Positions 13,792 through 22,680 of a stretch of 37,215 bases of DNA are shown piece by piece. The DNA is taken from assembly GCA_903881085.1 (NCBI GenBank), contig CAIRSA010000155.1:1-37215 (forward strand), in the 5' to 3' direction. Origin of the DNA: an uncultured Acidobacteriia bacterium (GTDB lineage Bacteria; Acidobacteriota; Terriglobia; Bryobacterales; Bryobacteraceae). A model generated the notes under the pieces. It saw only the letters and a list, made by a program, of their open reading frames with translations, was not told where the DNA came from and ran no database searches. Each line of letters begins with the position of its first letter. The first letter of the stretch is position 1. A program made the translations under genes and the position numbers.

Positions 13792-13864
13792 GGCGGAAGG
13801 GGCAACGGGTCGGCGTGAGTGCGCCCGGCCCGGGCATGTGCTGCCCCTTCCGCCTTCTGCTTTT
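13792..13864 (+). terminator. Stem-loop terminator after the scaffold gene
   Basis: A perfect 13-bp stem, GGCGGAAGGGGCA (13792-13804) and TGCCCCTTCCGCC (13842-13854), encloses a 37-nt GC-rich loop that can form its own inner hairpin. TTCTGCTTTT follows. The U-run is interrupted, so termination may be partial. The long loop is unusual and could also be a protection or processing structure. Confidence 0.65.
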
Positions 13865-13868
13865 CCGT

Positions 13869-14053
13869 TTGACATTTGTTCAATGGGAGAAAATGCGGGG
13901 GGGCGTGAATGTGTGTGTGTCGCCGCGCACGGGACAACCCGCAAGGGCCTTGGTGCATGGTGGCCGGCACGGGCCGACAACCGCAGGGGATGACCGCCAC
14001 CGGGCGCAATCGGAACCGAATCTGACGAAACGATTCTTTCACTGATTACCCCC
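13869..14053 (+). promoter_or_regulatory. Possible promoter and long leader of the major capsid gene
   Basis: A perfect TTGACA (13869-13874) follows the terminator. No good -10 box is found at 16-18 bp (AATGCG at 17 bp), so the promoter call is tentative. The remaining 150 bases before the capsid start hold no convincing gene; they would form a long untranslated leader of the capsid mRNA. Confidence 0.3.
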
Positions 14054-15013
14054 ATGGCTAATACTGCTATTCCCGACCATTTCACCACCCAGTTTGGGCG
14101 CAACTTCGAGTTGGGCCTGCAACAAATCACGTCGCGCTTGCAAAAGGCGGCGATTGTCGAAACCGATTGCACCGGAGAGGCCAAGACGCACAACAAGGTT
14201 CTTTCCGTATCGGACAACGAGAGCACCGGTGAGCGCTACGGCGACACCATTTGGCAGGAACTCGAAACTGAAAAGCGTTGGATTCGCCCGCGCAAGTTCG
14301 ACCTGGCAACCCCTGACGCTCCCTTTGATGAGAAGCTGCTCGCGCCGACGATCCTGCCCGGCGGCACGCATATCCAGCTTCATCAAGCGGCCTACGCCCG
14401 CCGGACAGACCGCGTTTTCATTGAGGGAATGTTCGGGGCCAACTGGAAGGGAAAAGACGGCACCACCCAAACGGATATCCCTGCTGCAAATCTGATTGCG
14501 GATACCTTCGGTTATGATGCTTCCACGTCCTGCCCGCTGACGGTTGACAAAATCTTGCATGCCAAGGCCATCCTCACCGATAACGAAAGTTATGGTGACG
14601 ACGCCCGCGCACGTGGGATTAGCCTGTGGGGCGTGATGACTCCGAACATGGAGGAAGCTCTCTTGCGTCTGGCCAATGCCGGAAGCACCGGTGCGGGCAA
14701 TCGCTTGTTCTCCAAAGACTTCATGCCGCCTGTGCTGGATGACAATGGCAACATTTCATTCTTCCTCGGTGTGAACTGGATGCGTTCCACGCTTCTGCCG
14801 TATGCGAGCGGCTCACAAACGATTCGCTACGGTGCCATCTGGACAAGTGACGCCATTTTCTTGGACTTCTGGAAAGTGGCGCAAACCACGGTTTCTGTTC
14901 GGGCGGACAAGAAGAACGCCACCCAGTTTTTCACGGAATACGCCATGAATGCTTGCCGCTCGGATGACGCGAAGGTCGTTCGGATCGCCTGCCTCAATCT
15001 CGTCGGTGCCTAA
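14054..15013 (+). CDS. Major capsid protein
   Basis: This 319-aa product begins MANTAIPDHFTTQFGRNFE and contains motifs of the podovirus coat family with HK97-like fold: a charged helix near the N-terminus (LQQITSRLQKAAIVETDCTG), the RPRKFDLA segment, an LHQAAYARRTDRVFIEGMFG helix, and a C-terminal domain with FFLGVNWMRSTLLPYASGSQ. It follows the scaffold gene and precedes a small structural gene, the standard head order. Expression is probably boosted by its own unit, since hairpins lie on both sides of the two-gene block. The context before ATG is CCCCC, no Shine-Dalgarno. Confidence 0.88.
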   Translation: MANTAIPDHFTTQFGRNFELGLQQITSRLQKAAIVETDCTGEAKTHNKVLSVSDNESTGERYGDTIWQELETEKRWIRPRKFDLATPDAPFDEKLLAPTILPGGTHIQLHQAAYARRTDRVFIEGMFGANWKGKDGTTQTDIPAANLIADTFGYDASTSCPLTVDKILHAKAILTDNESYGDDARARGISLWGVMTPNMEEALLRLANAGSTGAGNRLFSKDFMPPVLDDNGNISFFLGVNWMRSTLLPYASGSQTIRYGAIWTSDAIFLDFWKVAQTTVSVRADKKNATQFFTEYAMNACRSDDAKVVRIACLNLVGA

Positions 15014-15048
15014 TCTCGACTAACCCCCAATTTATAGATATCTGAATT

Positions 15049-15543
15049 ATGGCTACTTTTTACAATTCTGTTCAAGCTGCCGCTCTGGCAACTCTCGCGC
15101 TCGCCGCCGGTCCCGCCACCTACGGGGCGGATCTGTACCGTGGCAAAAAGCTGCGCTACATGGTGGTTGATTACACCATTCCTGCCACTGGCGGGGCGGT
15201 CCCGATCAGCGGTGATAGCGTCGTGCTGTGCAAACTCCCGAAAGGGGCTATCCTCTCGCCCGCGCATTCCCATGTGTGGAACGAGCTGGTGCACACGGCG
15301 CTCACCCTGAACATCGGCGATGATGGGGTTACGGCCTCGGCCAATCGTTATGCAGCGGCCTTGAATGTGGCAGCGGCTAACGCTCTGGTTGCGTTCGCCT
15401 CTGGAACGATTCCAGCGGCCCAAAAGACGCCGTATCAAACGCTTCTTGAAACGACCGTCTCTGCTGTCTTCACGGGCACGGTTACTCTCAACACTTCCGC
15501 CAGTCAACTGCGATTCACAATCGGCTACTGGCTGAATTCCTAA
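15049..15543 (+). CDS. Capsid-associated structural protein, probable decoration protein
   Basis: This 164-aa product is Ala/Thr/Val-rich and beta-prone. Its composition resembles virion surface proteins: short hydrophobic start (FYNSVQAAALATLALAAGPA), conserved GKKLRYMVVDYTIPATGG, and a C-terminus of alternating strands (TVTLNTSASQLRFTIGYWLN). Its position, directly after the major capsid gene and before a strong terminator, is that of head decoration or minor capsid proteins in podoviruses. A signal peptide is unlikely despite the Ala-rich start, since no positive residue precedes it. Confidence 0.7.
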   Translation: MATFYNSVQAAALATLALAAGPATYGADLYRGKKLRYMVVDYTIPATGGAVPISGDSVVLCKLPKGAILSPAHSHVWNELVHTALTLNIGDDGVTASANRYAAALNVAAANALVAFASGTIPAAQKTPYQTLLETTVSAVFTGTVTLNTSASQLRFTIGYWLNS

Positions 15544-15569
15544 GCTCTGTTCGCGCATTGTGTAGGGTG

Positions 15570-15610
15570 CCCCCGTTCGTGTTCGCGCACGGGCGGGGGT
15601 TTTCTTTTGT
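15570..15610 (+). terminator. Rho-independent terminator after the capsid genes
   Basis: The 12-bp stem CCCCCGTTCGTG (15570-15581) with CACGGGCGGGGG (15588-15599), including two U-G pairs, has a six-base loop and is followed directly by TTTTCTTTT. It lies 26 bp after the decoration gene stop. This is the clearest intrinsic terminator within the phage genes. Confidence 0.9.
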
Positions 15611-15631
15611 CCCTCTTTCCTTCCCTCCCCC

Positions 15632-16279
15632 ATGGCCATCACCACGAAAACAGACGTTGCCAACCTCGCCCTTGCCGAACTCGGTGCCCGCCGAATCACA
15701 GATTACACCTCGGACGCCACCACAGAAAGCCGGTCGTGCCATCTGCACCTTGACCACGTTGTCAACACGCTGCTTCGGCGGCACCAGTGGAACTTTGCTA
15801 CGGCCCGCGTGGCGCTGGTGGCTGTGGAAGGCACTCCCATCGGCGATGAGTGGGACGCGGCTTGGACACTGCCAACAGATATGGTGCGGCTCATCAGGAT
15901 CATCAGCGGGGACGTGTGCAACCCGGTGAGGTCGTTCGCCATTGAGGGGCGGCACTTGCTCACCGGCCTGCTGACTGAGGTGTCTATTGCCTACGTAAGC
16001 AACGCTGTGGCGGTGTCTGACTGGGATTCGTTGTTTGTCGATGCGGTGACGTACAAGCTTGCGGCCGCCATCTGCCAAGACGTGGCCCAAAACCCGACAT
16101 TGCAGGCGTCTTGCCTCCAAAAGCTCGAAAGTCTGGCATTGCCGGCAGCGCAAACCGCCGACGCTCGCGAGGTTATGAGCGGGGAGAACTTCGGGCCTCG
16201 CGAGCTGGCGAGTCAATCCGGCTTGGTGCGCTCTCGCTTCCTTTCCTACGCCCGCCCGCCCTACGTTCCAACCGCTTGA
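15632..16279 (+). CDS. Tail tubular protein A-like (head-tail adaptor)
   Basis: The 215-aa size and motifs fit the gp11-type tubular A proteins of T7-like phages: VANLALAELGARRITDYTSD at the N-terminus, the helix AVVNTLLRRHQWNF-like segment (VVNTLLRRHQWNFATARVAL), then WDAAWTLPTDMVRLIRI and VAVSDWDSLFVDAVTYKLAA. It forms the ring below the portal to which the nozzle attaches. It follows the terminator, so a promoter or read-through must supply its transcription; the 22-bp gap is too short for a full promoter outside the terminator itself. The ATG is in CCCCCATGGCC context. Confidence 0.88.
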   Translation: MAITTKTDVANLALAELGARRITDYTSDATTESRSCHLHLDHVVNTLLRRHQWNFATARVALVAVEGTPIGDEWDAAWTLPTDMVRLIRIISGDVCNPVRSFAIEGRHLLTGLLTEVSIAYVSNAVAVSDWDSLFVDAVTYKLAAAICQDVAQNPTLQASCLQKLESLALPAAQTADAREVMSGENFGPRELASQSGLVRSRFLSYARPPYVPTA

Positions 16280-16282
16280 TCC

Positions 16283-19200
16283 ATGCACCAGAATTTGCTT
16301 TCCTTCAATTCCGGCGAACTCTCGCCGTATCTCGCTCACCGGGTAGACTTCGCCAAGCACGCGGCGGGAAGCTCACGCATGGAAAACTTCTTGCCTATGC
16401 CCTACGGGTCGTTCCAAAAGCGTCCTGGCACCCGGCGAATGGGGGTGGCTCTGAGGCAACGGGCATTTCTGCAAGAGGTGACGTTCGGCACGGGGGATTC
16501 TGCGGTGACGTACCGGGCCAAGGCCGGGGTGATTGTGACGGTTTCCCATTATCCCACGTCAACGCACACGCTCACAAGTTATGCGGAGGTCCTCGAATAT
16601 GTTGATGGGCAAGAGGAAATTAAAATCAGGCCGGCAAGTTCGATTGCCAAGATGTTAGTGACAGGCCCCGGTCAAGATGGGCTCGGCCACGCGGACACGT
16701 TTCCGGAATTGCTTTACGCTGGAACGCTTGTGGCTGGACCCATCACGGATACCATTTGGAGTAGCACGGGATCACAGACAGCGCCGGGTAGCGGTGTTTG
16801 GTATGTGGCGACGGCGCGGGCGTTAACCGGTCTTAATGCCTGCTATGTGTCGAGGTACAACAATGGGGTGGCCACCCTCACTTGCATGAAGACTTGCACG
16901 GCGGGACTTCGCCCCCCTGAAATTGATTGGGCGGGATTTACTATCACCACTGGCACCTTGCCTGCGGGGGCAACGATAGGATGCCAATGGAATGGACTTT
17001 GCACCGCCGCGCAATTGGTAGCCGCCGTGAACGCAAGTAGCGGTGCTGCTGCCTTGGTGGTGGCGAGCTATGGAGGATCGGGCACCGGGCTGGCTCCGTT
17101 GGATTGTGGGCCGGTCCGGCTGGTGGATTCCAACGCGTTAGGGGAAGTGCCTGCCCTATACGACCGCCACGAGGCGCTGCTGCCTTTTGTTGCGTCGGGT
17201 GGTGAAAAGTACTTGCTGCATTTCCTGCCGGGCTGGATCGAGGTATTGCGGGAAGATGGAAGCCAAGCAGCGGCTATGCGGTGGCTGACGGGTTACGCAT
17301 GGCCAGAGGGCCAGCACCCGGCGCAAGTGCAGGTGGTTCAGCTGAATGATGTGGCATTCATCAGCCACCCGGCTCATGCGCCGATGCAGATTTTCAGGCG
17401 GGGGGATGCGGATTGGACGCTTGATTGGTTGTGGTTCACCGCTGCCCCCTGCCTGGATGACAACACAAACCCGGCTCGAACCTATTCGATTGTTAGCAAC
17501 CCGGTTCCAGCGGCCTACGCCACCGGGCATTCGTACACCGTGGGAAAGACGTGTCGAACAGATTCGGAATGGGTGTGCATTCAAAGCGTGTCGGATGTGA
17601 AACCGGGCGTAGGAACAGAATGGAAAACGTACTGGAAGCGGCGGCTATTCGCCAAGGGTGACCCGGTGACGCTCATATCCAACAACGTGCAGGCAACGGA
17701 ATGGTCTCGGCTGTTCCTGCCATATAACGCGGGGACGATCGTTCAAACATGGCTGACGTGGGATGTGACCTCCATTTTCTGGGTGGTGTGCGTTCGAAAC
17801 ACCTGGGGTTCTGACGCCGGGGTTGCGGGTTCTGTTTCCGATGCCCCCGCAACCGGGGATTGGCAAGTGGTGTTGCACTATGACGGGACGAGCACCACGG
17901 GAATTTTGGCGGGGGCTTACCGTCTGTCTGCGGGTGCTGATATGGGGGTTTACAAGTTGAAATCCTCGGCGTCTCCGCACGTTCCTTTGTATTCGGGCCA
18001 CAGGCCGGGATTGGATAGCACTTGGGCTGTGGATTGGGATTTGGTTGTGCCGGATATCAATGTTTATGAAGCATCCTACAATGTTTCTGGCTGGTATGCA
18101 GTGGGTACGGAAGTGAGCCGGGACGGCGGGCTTTACCGATGTGTGCGCAATCATCAACCCACGGTATCCAATGAGCCGGGCGGGTCGGGGGATTGGTCCA
18201 GCTACTGGGAGCGGGTTGACGTGTTCGGTTCGGATACCTCAATGGGGGTTCGCGGGCCCGGGCAATACTACAAGATTTCTCCCGAACGATCACAATTTGA
18301 GGCACAGGTGGAGTTGTCGGCCATCGTGGATCACGACGGAACGCACTCAGAGGCCATCGTCATGCAAGGGGGATGGGACCTATACACCTTCGGGACATGG
18401 TACGGGACATTCACACTGGAACGTTCGACCGACGGGGGAACGAACTGGACGGTGTTCCGGTCGTGGCAGGCAAGCGGCGACAGAAATGTTGCAGAAGCAG
18501 GAACGGAAGAGGAACCGGTCATGCTTCGAATTGGCTTCATCTCTCAGGTAGGAACAGGAACGGGGGACGGTGGGACCGGGACTCGAACCACGGGGGACCA
18601 GCGGGCGGTACTCATTCCACGGCTTCCGAGAGTGACGGGTTACGCTCTCTTGAATGAATACGTGAGCGCGACGGAAATGAGGGGCTTCGCGGCAACCTCG
18701 GTCCTGAGTGGCAACACCTGGCATTGGGCACAAGGCGCCTTTAGCGACAACAACGGATACCCGGCAGCGGCCTGCCTGCATGAGAGGCGGTTGTTCTTCG
18801 CGGGAACAGCGGCCAACCCGGTGAGCTTGTGGGGCTCGGCCACCGATGATATGAACCACTTCGAGACAGGAACCAAAGACACGGACGGAATTTTTGTGAG
18901 CCTAGCAGCCAATGCCTCGGAACCCATTCGTTGGATGGCTTCGCAACGGTCGTTGTTCCTTGGCACGCCAAGCGGGGAATGGACATGCGGAACGGACCCG
19001 GCCTATATGGCCTACACGGCTCCGGCAGCGCTCACTCCTACGAATTTCCAATGCCGGCAGTACACGGCGTTCGGCAGTTCTACCTTGTCCCCAATCAAGG
19101 TGGCGGGAGCGCTGATTTTTGCGGGGCGAAATGGGTCGAGGTTGTGGGAACTCTCTTTTTCATCGAATGGAAGCGCCGGCGGGGATTTATCCAGATACGC

Positions 19201-19855
19201 GGAACACCTCACGAGCAAGGGGATTGTGAGCCTGGCACGCCAAGCGGTACGCACGCCGGGCTTGTGGGCTGCTACGGCTGACGGAACCTTGTTGCACCTC
19301 TGCCATGACCCAAGCGAGGAACTGCTCGCATGGAGCCGCCACACGACCCTTAACGGGCTATTTCGATCGGTGGCTGTGCTGCCCTCCCAAGATGGGGATG
19401 ACGGCGTATTCTTCCTTGTGGAGCGCGGGGACACGACTTGGCTGGAGGCGATCCCGCAAGGATGGCAGGCAGCGCGGGAAGCCGGGACACCTGACTCGGT
19501 GGTTGATGCGGCGTACCTTTATCTTGGTTCGTATGTCGGCGAGCCTGTCACGTCCACCCTCACGCTGCTTCCCATAGACATCACGGACCCGCAAACCGGC
19601 CAACCCACGGCGGCACGGGCCAAGCGTGCCAATGAAATGGTTCTCAATCTGCTGGCAAGCCAAGGCGGAAGCGTGGTCTATGATGGGCAGGATTGCCCGT
19701 TGGATTACTTCGGGGTAGATCCCTTCACCGGCTGGCTGCGCGTGACGCTTTCCCCGGCGCATGTTTTCGACCTGACGCCCTCCATTGTCCACGCCACAAG
19801 TGACCCGTTCACGTGTCTGGCGGTGGTGGTGCGGTGGTCGGCGCATGAGCCGTGA
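16283..19855 (+). CDS. Tail tubular protein B-like (tail nozzle protein)
   Basis: This 1190-aa protein, longer than T7 gp12 (about 794), carries the typical N-terminus (LLSFNSGELSPYLAHRVDFA, then GSSRMENFLPMPYGSFQKRP) and the family's later motifs LHERRLFFAGTAANPVSLWG and WMASQRSLFLGTPSGEWTCG (about 837-900). The middle contains several Ig- or carbohydrate-module-like beta segments with repeated WYAVGTEVSRDGGLYRCVRN and AYATGHSYTVGKTCRTDSEW patterns, similar to carbohydrate-binding repeat domains, probably inserted. It forms the hexameric nozzle at the end of the short tail. It starts 3 bp after the preceding stop. Confidence 0.88.
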   Translation: MHQNLLSFNSGELSPYLAHRVDFAKHAAGSSRMENFLPMPYGSFQKRPGTRRMGVALRQRAFLQEVTFGTGDSAVTYRAKAGVIVTVSHYPTSTHTLTSYAEVLEYVDGQEEIKIRPASSIAKMLVTGPGQDGLGHADTFPELLYAGTLVAGPITDTIWSSTGSQTAPGSGVWYVATARALTGLNACYVSRYNNGVATLTCMKTCTAGLRPPEIDWAGFTITTGTLPAGATIGCQWNGLCTAAQLVAAVNASSGAAALVVASYGGSGTGLAPLDCGPVRLVDSNALGEVPALYDRHEALLPFVASGGEKYLLHFLPGWIEVLREDGSQAAAMRWLTGYAWPEGQHPAQVQVVQLNDVAFISHPAHAPMQIFRRGDADWTLDWLWFTAAPCLDDNTNPARTYSIVSNPVPAAYATGHSYTVGKTCRTDSEWVCIQSVSDVKPGVGTEWKTYWKRRLFAKGDPVTLISNNVQATEWSRLFLPYNAGTIVQTWLTWDVTSIFWVVCVRNTWGSDAGVAGSVSDAPATGDWQVVLHYDGTSTTGILAGAYRLSAGADMGVYKLKSSASPHVPLYSGHRPGLDSTWAVDWDLVVPDINVYEASYNVSGWYAVGTEVSRDGGLYRCVRNHQPTVSNEPGGSGDWSSYWERVDVFGSDTSMGVRGPGQYYKISPERSQFEAQVELSAIVDHDGTHSEAIVMQGGWDLYTFGTWYGTFTLERSTDGGTNWTVFRSWQASGDRNVAEAGTEEEPVMLRIGFISQVGTGTGDGGTGTRTTGDQRAVLIPRLPRVTGYALLNEYVSATEMRGFAATSVLSGNTWHWAQGAFSDNNGYPAAACLHERRLFFAGTAANPVSLWGSATDDMNHFETGTKDTDGIFVSLAANASEPIRWMASQRSLFLGTPSGEWTCGTDPAYMAYTAPAALTPTNFQCRQYTAFGSSTLSPIKVAGALIFAGRNGSRLWELSFSSNGSAGGDLSRYAEHLTSKGIVSLARQAVRTPGLWAATADGTLLHLCHDPSEELLAWSRHTTLNGLFRSVAVLPSQDGDDGVFFLVERGDTTWLEAIPQGWQAAREAGTPDSVVDAAYLYLGSYVGEPVTSTLTLLPIDITDPQTGQPTAARAKRANEMVLNLLASQGGSVVYDGQDCPLDYFGVDPFTGWLRVTLSPAHVFDLTPSIVHATSDPFTCLAVVVRWSAHEP

Positions 19856-19906
19856 GAGTTTCCACATGTTCAAGGGACAGGGGCTTACGGTCGGTTAGTA
19901 TGGGGC

Positions 19907-20389
19907 ATGTTTCCAGCGATTTTCAGCATGCTTTTTTCCGGTTTCGCTACCGGGCTGTCGATGTATTCGCAAGTGCAGCAAGGGAAGGTAGCAAACCAAG
20001 TGGCCCAATACAACGCGGGCCTGATTGACGCGGAGGTAGCCAACAAGAACGCGGAATTCTCGCAAGGAGTGGCCCGGGAACGGATCAATCAGGAACGGCA
20101 CCTTGCCAGCATCCAAGCGCAAATCGCCTCTTCCGGCGTGCAGGGCACCACAGGCACGCCGTTGAACATCGTGGGGGACACGTCCAGCGCGTTCCAAACG
20201 AGCATTGCGGACGCGGCCCGCAACACGTCGATTCAGGTGGCAGCCATGCGCCAAAAACAGGCGATGATTCGATACGGCGGACAATCGGCACAGGTGGCGG
20301 CACCGTGGGCCGCACTCGGCACCGGGCTGAGCGGCGGGGCTAGCATGGCTAACACATTCTCGAACAACCAAAACCTAGGAATCTTCTAA
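19907..20389 (+). CDS. Internal virion protein, gp14-like
   Basis: This 160-aa product has a hydrophobic N-terminus (FPAIFSMLFSGFATGLSMYS) followed by a long Gln/Ala-rich helix (VQQGKVANQVAQYNAGLIDA) and the conserved SSGVQGTTGTPLNIVGDTSS turn, ending in a Gly/Ala-rich tail. This is the pattern of the small ejection protein that forms a pore in the outer membrane in T7-like phages (gp14). Position before the two larger ejection proteins agrees. Confidence 0.78.
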   Translation: MFPAIFSMLFSGFATGLSMYSQVQQGKVANQVAQYNAGLIDAEVANKNAEFSQGVARERINQERHLASIQAQIASSGVQGTTGTPLNIVGDTSSAFQTSIADAARNTSIQVAAMRQKQAMIRYGGQSAQVAAPWAALGTGLSGGASMANTFSNNQNLGIF

Positions 20390-20393
20390 CGTC

Positions 20394-22676
20394 ATGATTC
20401 AAATACCCGAAACACCCGGCTTGCAACAAACTCCGGTAGGCATGCCGACATTGGACGAAAACGCGGCGGCGGCTCCGGTCCGCGCTCTCGGCCCGCTGGC
20501 GCAAGGTCTATCGGCCCTCGGCGAGCATTTCCAAGGCGTGGCTGTGAAGGCTCAGAATATCGAGAATGCCCGCATGGAAAGCGAAGCTCGCAACAAGCTG
20601 GCCACCGACTACTCACAATTCCAGTTGGGTTTGCAATCCGACCAAGATCCGGCGTCCCGAATTCAGAAGACTCAGGCGTTTCTTTCCGGTGCCAAGAATT
20701 CACTGGTAACGCCGGACATGCCTCCTGTGGTGCGTGAGCGGCTCGGGCTACATATCGGGGAGTTTTCCGCGCACGCCAGCATTCAGGCAGGTGCCGACGC
20801 GGCAAGCCTTGCTGAGAAACGAGCCGACGAGGCTGCCAACAACGAGATTGAAACGGGAATCAATGCCCAAAACCGGGGGATGGTTTACGGGGCAATCGAC
20901 CGGCTTGCGGCGGCTGGCCACAAGACACCGGAGGAAATCGCCGCGATGCGCCAAAAGGCAAACTATCATCTCGACTACCGGGCCGCCGTCACGGATTTGC
21001 AGGCCGACCCGCTGCAAGCGCAAGCCAACGCCTCTGACCCGAAGTTTTTGGATCGCTACAAGACTCTCACGCCTGAGGCACAAATGGCCCTACAACGCCA
21101 CGCTCGGGAAATGACGCACGAAAAAACCTTGGACCTGATTAGCCAAGTGCACGACGGCATTGCCACCGGCTATATATCGGAACCGGCACAGGTGAACGAG
21201 ATTGGCTTTGGCCTGCACCCATCGGTGCTGGCTGAGCTGTCCAACGAGGTGGTCAAGAACCAGAATTTTGAGGAACAGGCGCGGCGAGCAACCCCAGAAT
21301 ACCAAGACGCGACGGTTGGGCAAATCACACGAATGCTGGCCGACTATCAACCGGCGGAAAAGGGATATGACGCGGCGTTCACGCGGATGGACGGGCTTGT
21401 GCGTTCGCTGCCCTCGGGAAGCGCGGTGAGAACGGAACTGGAAGAGAACATCAAGGCGGCTCGAAGCTCCGGTCTATCGGCCATCAAGACGGAACGCGAC
21501 ACGGTGCAAAAGCAAGCCATGGGCTCCATAGATGACGCTGCCAAGGCCGGGCACTTCGGGAACCTGAACGCCACAGGAACCAAGAAATTGGAAGTGGCAA
21601 CGTTCCTTGACGCGGGATTCTTGCGCGATGCGGCTAAGGTGGGGGCCCATGGGTTCGGCGATGCGCAGGCGGCGCTCATTTCCGACCCACCGGCAGCCAT
21701 CAAGGCCAAGGACCTGATTGCGGCCGGGCTGGACCCGGCTAGCGCGGCGTCCATCGAAAAGGAACTTGGCAAGAAAGGCGAGGTTGCCGGGGAGGGGATG
21801 CGAGAAAAATTGTTCCGGCTGCTGTGGGAGAACCGGAAAAATCCGGGCATGGTTACCGCAAGCCCGTTCGAGCAATCTCTAGCGGAGGCTATCCGAACGC
21901 ACCAATCAAGTTTCCACTGGACGGACCCTGAGGCGGAAGACGCGGCTATTACGGAACGCGCTCGGGCGGAAATGGCGGTGGGAAAGGCCAAGACTGAAAT
22001 GCTCGGCTTCCTCCAAGCCAATCCCAAGGCGACGGCCAAGGAAGCGGCGGACCAATTGTTCGAGTTGGCTGGGGATGCGCCAAGGGCGGCTCTCCAACGC
22101 TCGGCACTGACCAGCCCTCCCACGGCCCCCGGTGTGGCTGTCGCGCCTCCACCGATAGCTGCCAACCTAACCGACCTCGTAAAGCAGTTCGAGCAAGATG
22201 GGGATGCCGGATGGAAGCCGCAGGCGTATTGGGATTCCAAGCAATGGAGCATTGGCTACGGAACCCGCTCACGCGAGGGAGAGACGATCACCCACGCGGA
22301 GGCCAACAAGCGGCTTGAATCGGAATTGGCACAATCCCGCGCACGGGTGGAAGCGGCGAATTCCAAACTTGGCCTCAAGCTTACCGAGAACGAGGCGGAC
22401 GCGCTCACGTCGTTCGATTACAACACCGGGGCGTTGGGAACGCTGCTGGCCAATGGCTCGCGAAGCAAGGCCGAGATAGCCGCTGCGATGCCCCTTTACA
22501 GGAATGCCGGCGGGCAACGCCTGCCCGGTCTGGAAAAGCGCCGGGCGGCGGAACAAGCGCTGTTCCTCAAGGGCTGGGGGGGCAAACCGGGCGGGGTGGC
22601 GTTCTTGCCGAAAGCTGCATCAGTTCCCAAACCAAGCAACCCGATTCCCGTGATGGGAGCCTTAAAAATGAATTGA
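20394..22676 (+). CDS. Internal virion (ejection) protein with C-terminal GH24-type lysozyme
   Basis: In this 760-aa protein residues 1-580 are helical, Ala/Gln/Lys-rich and coiled-coil-like, as in gp15/gp16 ejection proteins. A Pro-rich linker (about 577-592) leads into a lysozyme domain of the T4/P22 group: FEQDGDAGWKPQAYWD and WSIGYGTRSREGETIT, then LTENEADALTSFDYNTGALG and LPGLEKRRAAEQALF. Candidate catalytic residues are E600, D614 and S619 (usually Thr). The Glu-Asp spacing of 14 is longer than the usual 9, so the site is atypical. It would locally digest peptidoglycan during DNA injection. The next gene starts 4 bp later. Confidence 0.85.
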   Translation: MIQIPETPGLQQTPVGMPTLDENAAAAPVRALGPLAQGLSALGEHFQGVAVKAQNIENARMESEARNKLATDYSQFQLGLQSDQDPASRIQKTQAFLSGAKNSLVTPDMPPVVRERLGLHIGEFSAHASIQAGADAASLAEKRADEAANNEIETGINAQNRGMVYGAIDRLAAAGHKTPEEIAAMRQKANYHLDYRAAVTDLQADPLQAQANASDPKFLDRYKTLTPEAQMALQRHAREMTHEKTLDLISQVHDGIATGYISEPAQVNEIGFGLHPSVLAELSNEVVKNQNFEEQARRATPEYQDATVGQITRMLADYQPAEKGYDAAFTRMDGLVRSLPSGSAVRTELEENIKAARSSGLSAIKTERDTVQKQAMGSIDDAAKAGHFGNLNATGTKKLEVATFLDAGFLRDAAKVGAHGFGDAQAALISDPPAAIKAKDLIAAGLDPASAASIEKELGKKGEVAGEGMREKLFRLLWENRKNPGMVTASPFEQSLAEAIRTHQSSFHWTDPEAEDAAITERARAEMAVGKAKTEMLGFLQANPKATAKEAADQLFELAGDAPRAALQRSALTSPPTAPGVAVAPPPIAANLTDLVKQFEQDGDAGWKPQAYWDSKQWSIGYGTRSREGETITHAEANKRLESELAQSRARVEAANSKLGLKLTENEADALTSFDYNTGALGTLLANGSRSKAEIAAAMPLYRNAGGQRLPGLEKRRAAEQALFLKGWGGKPGGVAFLPKAASVPKPSNPIPVMGALKMN

Positions 22677-22680
22677 TCCC

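Noticed and set aside
13665..14045. Plus-strand frame across the scaffold end and the capsid leader
   Set aside because: It overlaps the scaffold gene, crosses the terminator and has no protein-like features.
21347..22252. Minus-strand frame of 301 aa
   Set aside because: It is antisense to the lysozyme-bearing ejection protein; Ser/Ala-rich shadow.
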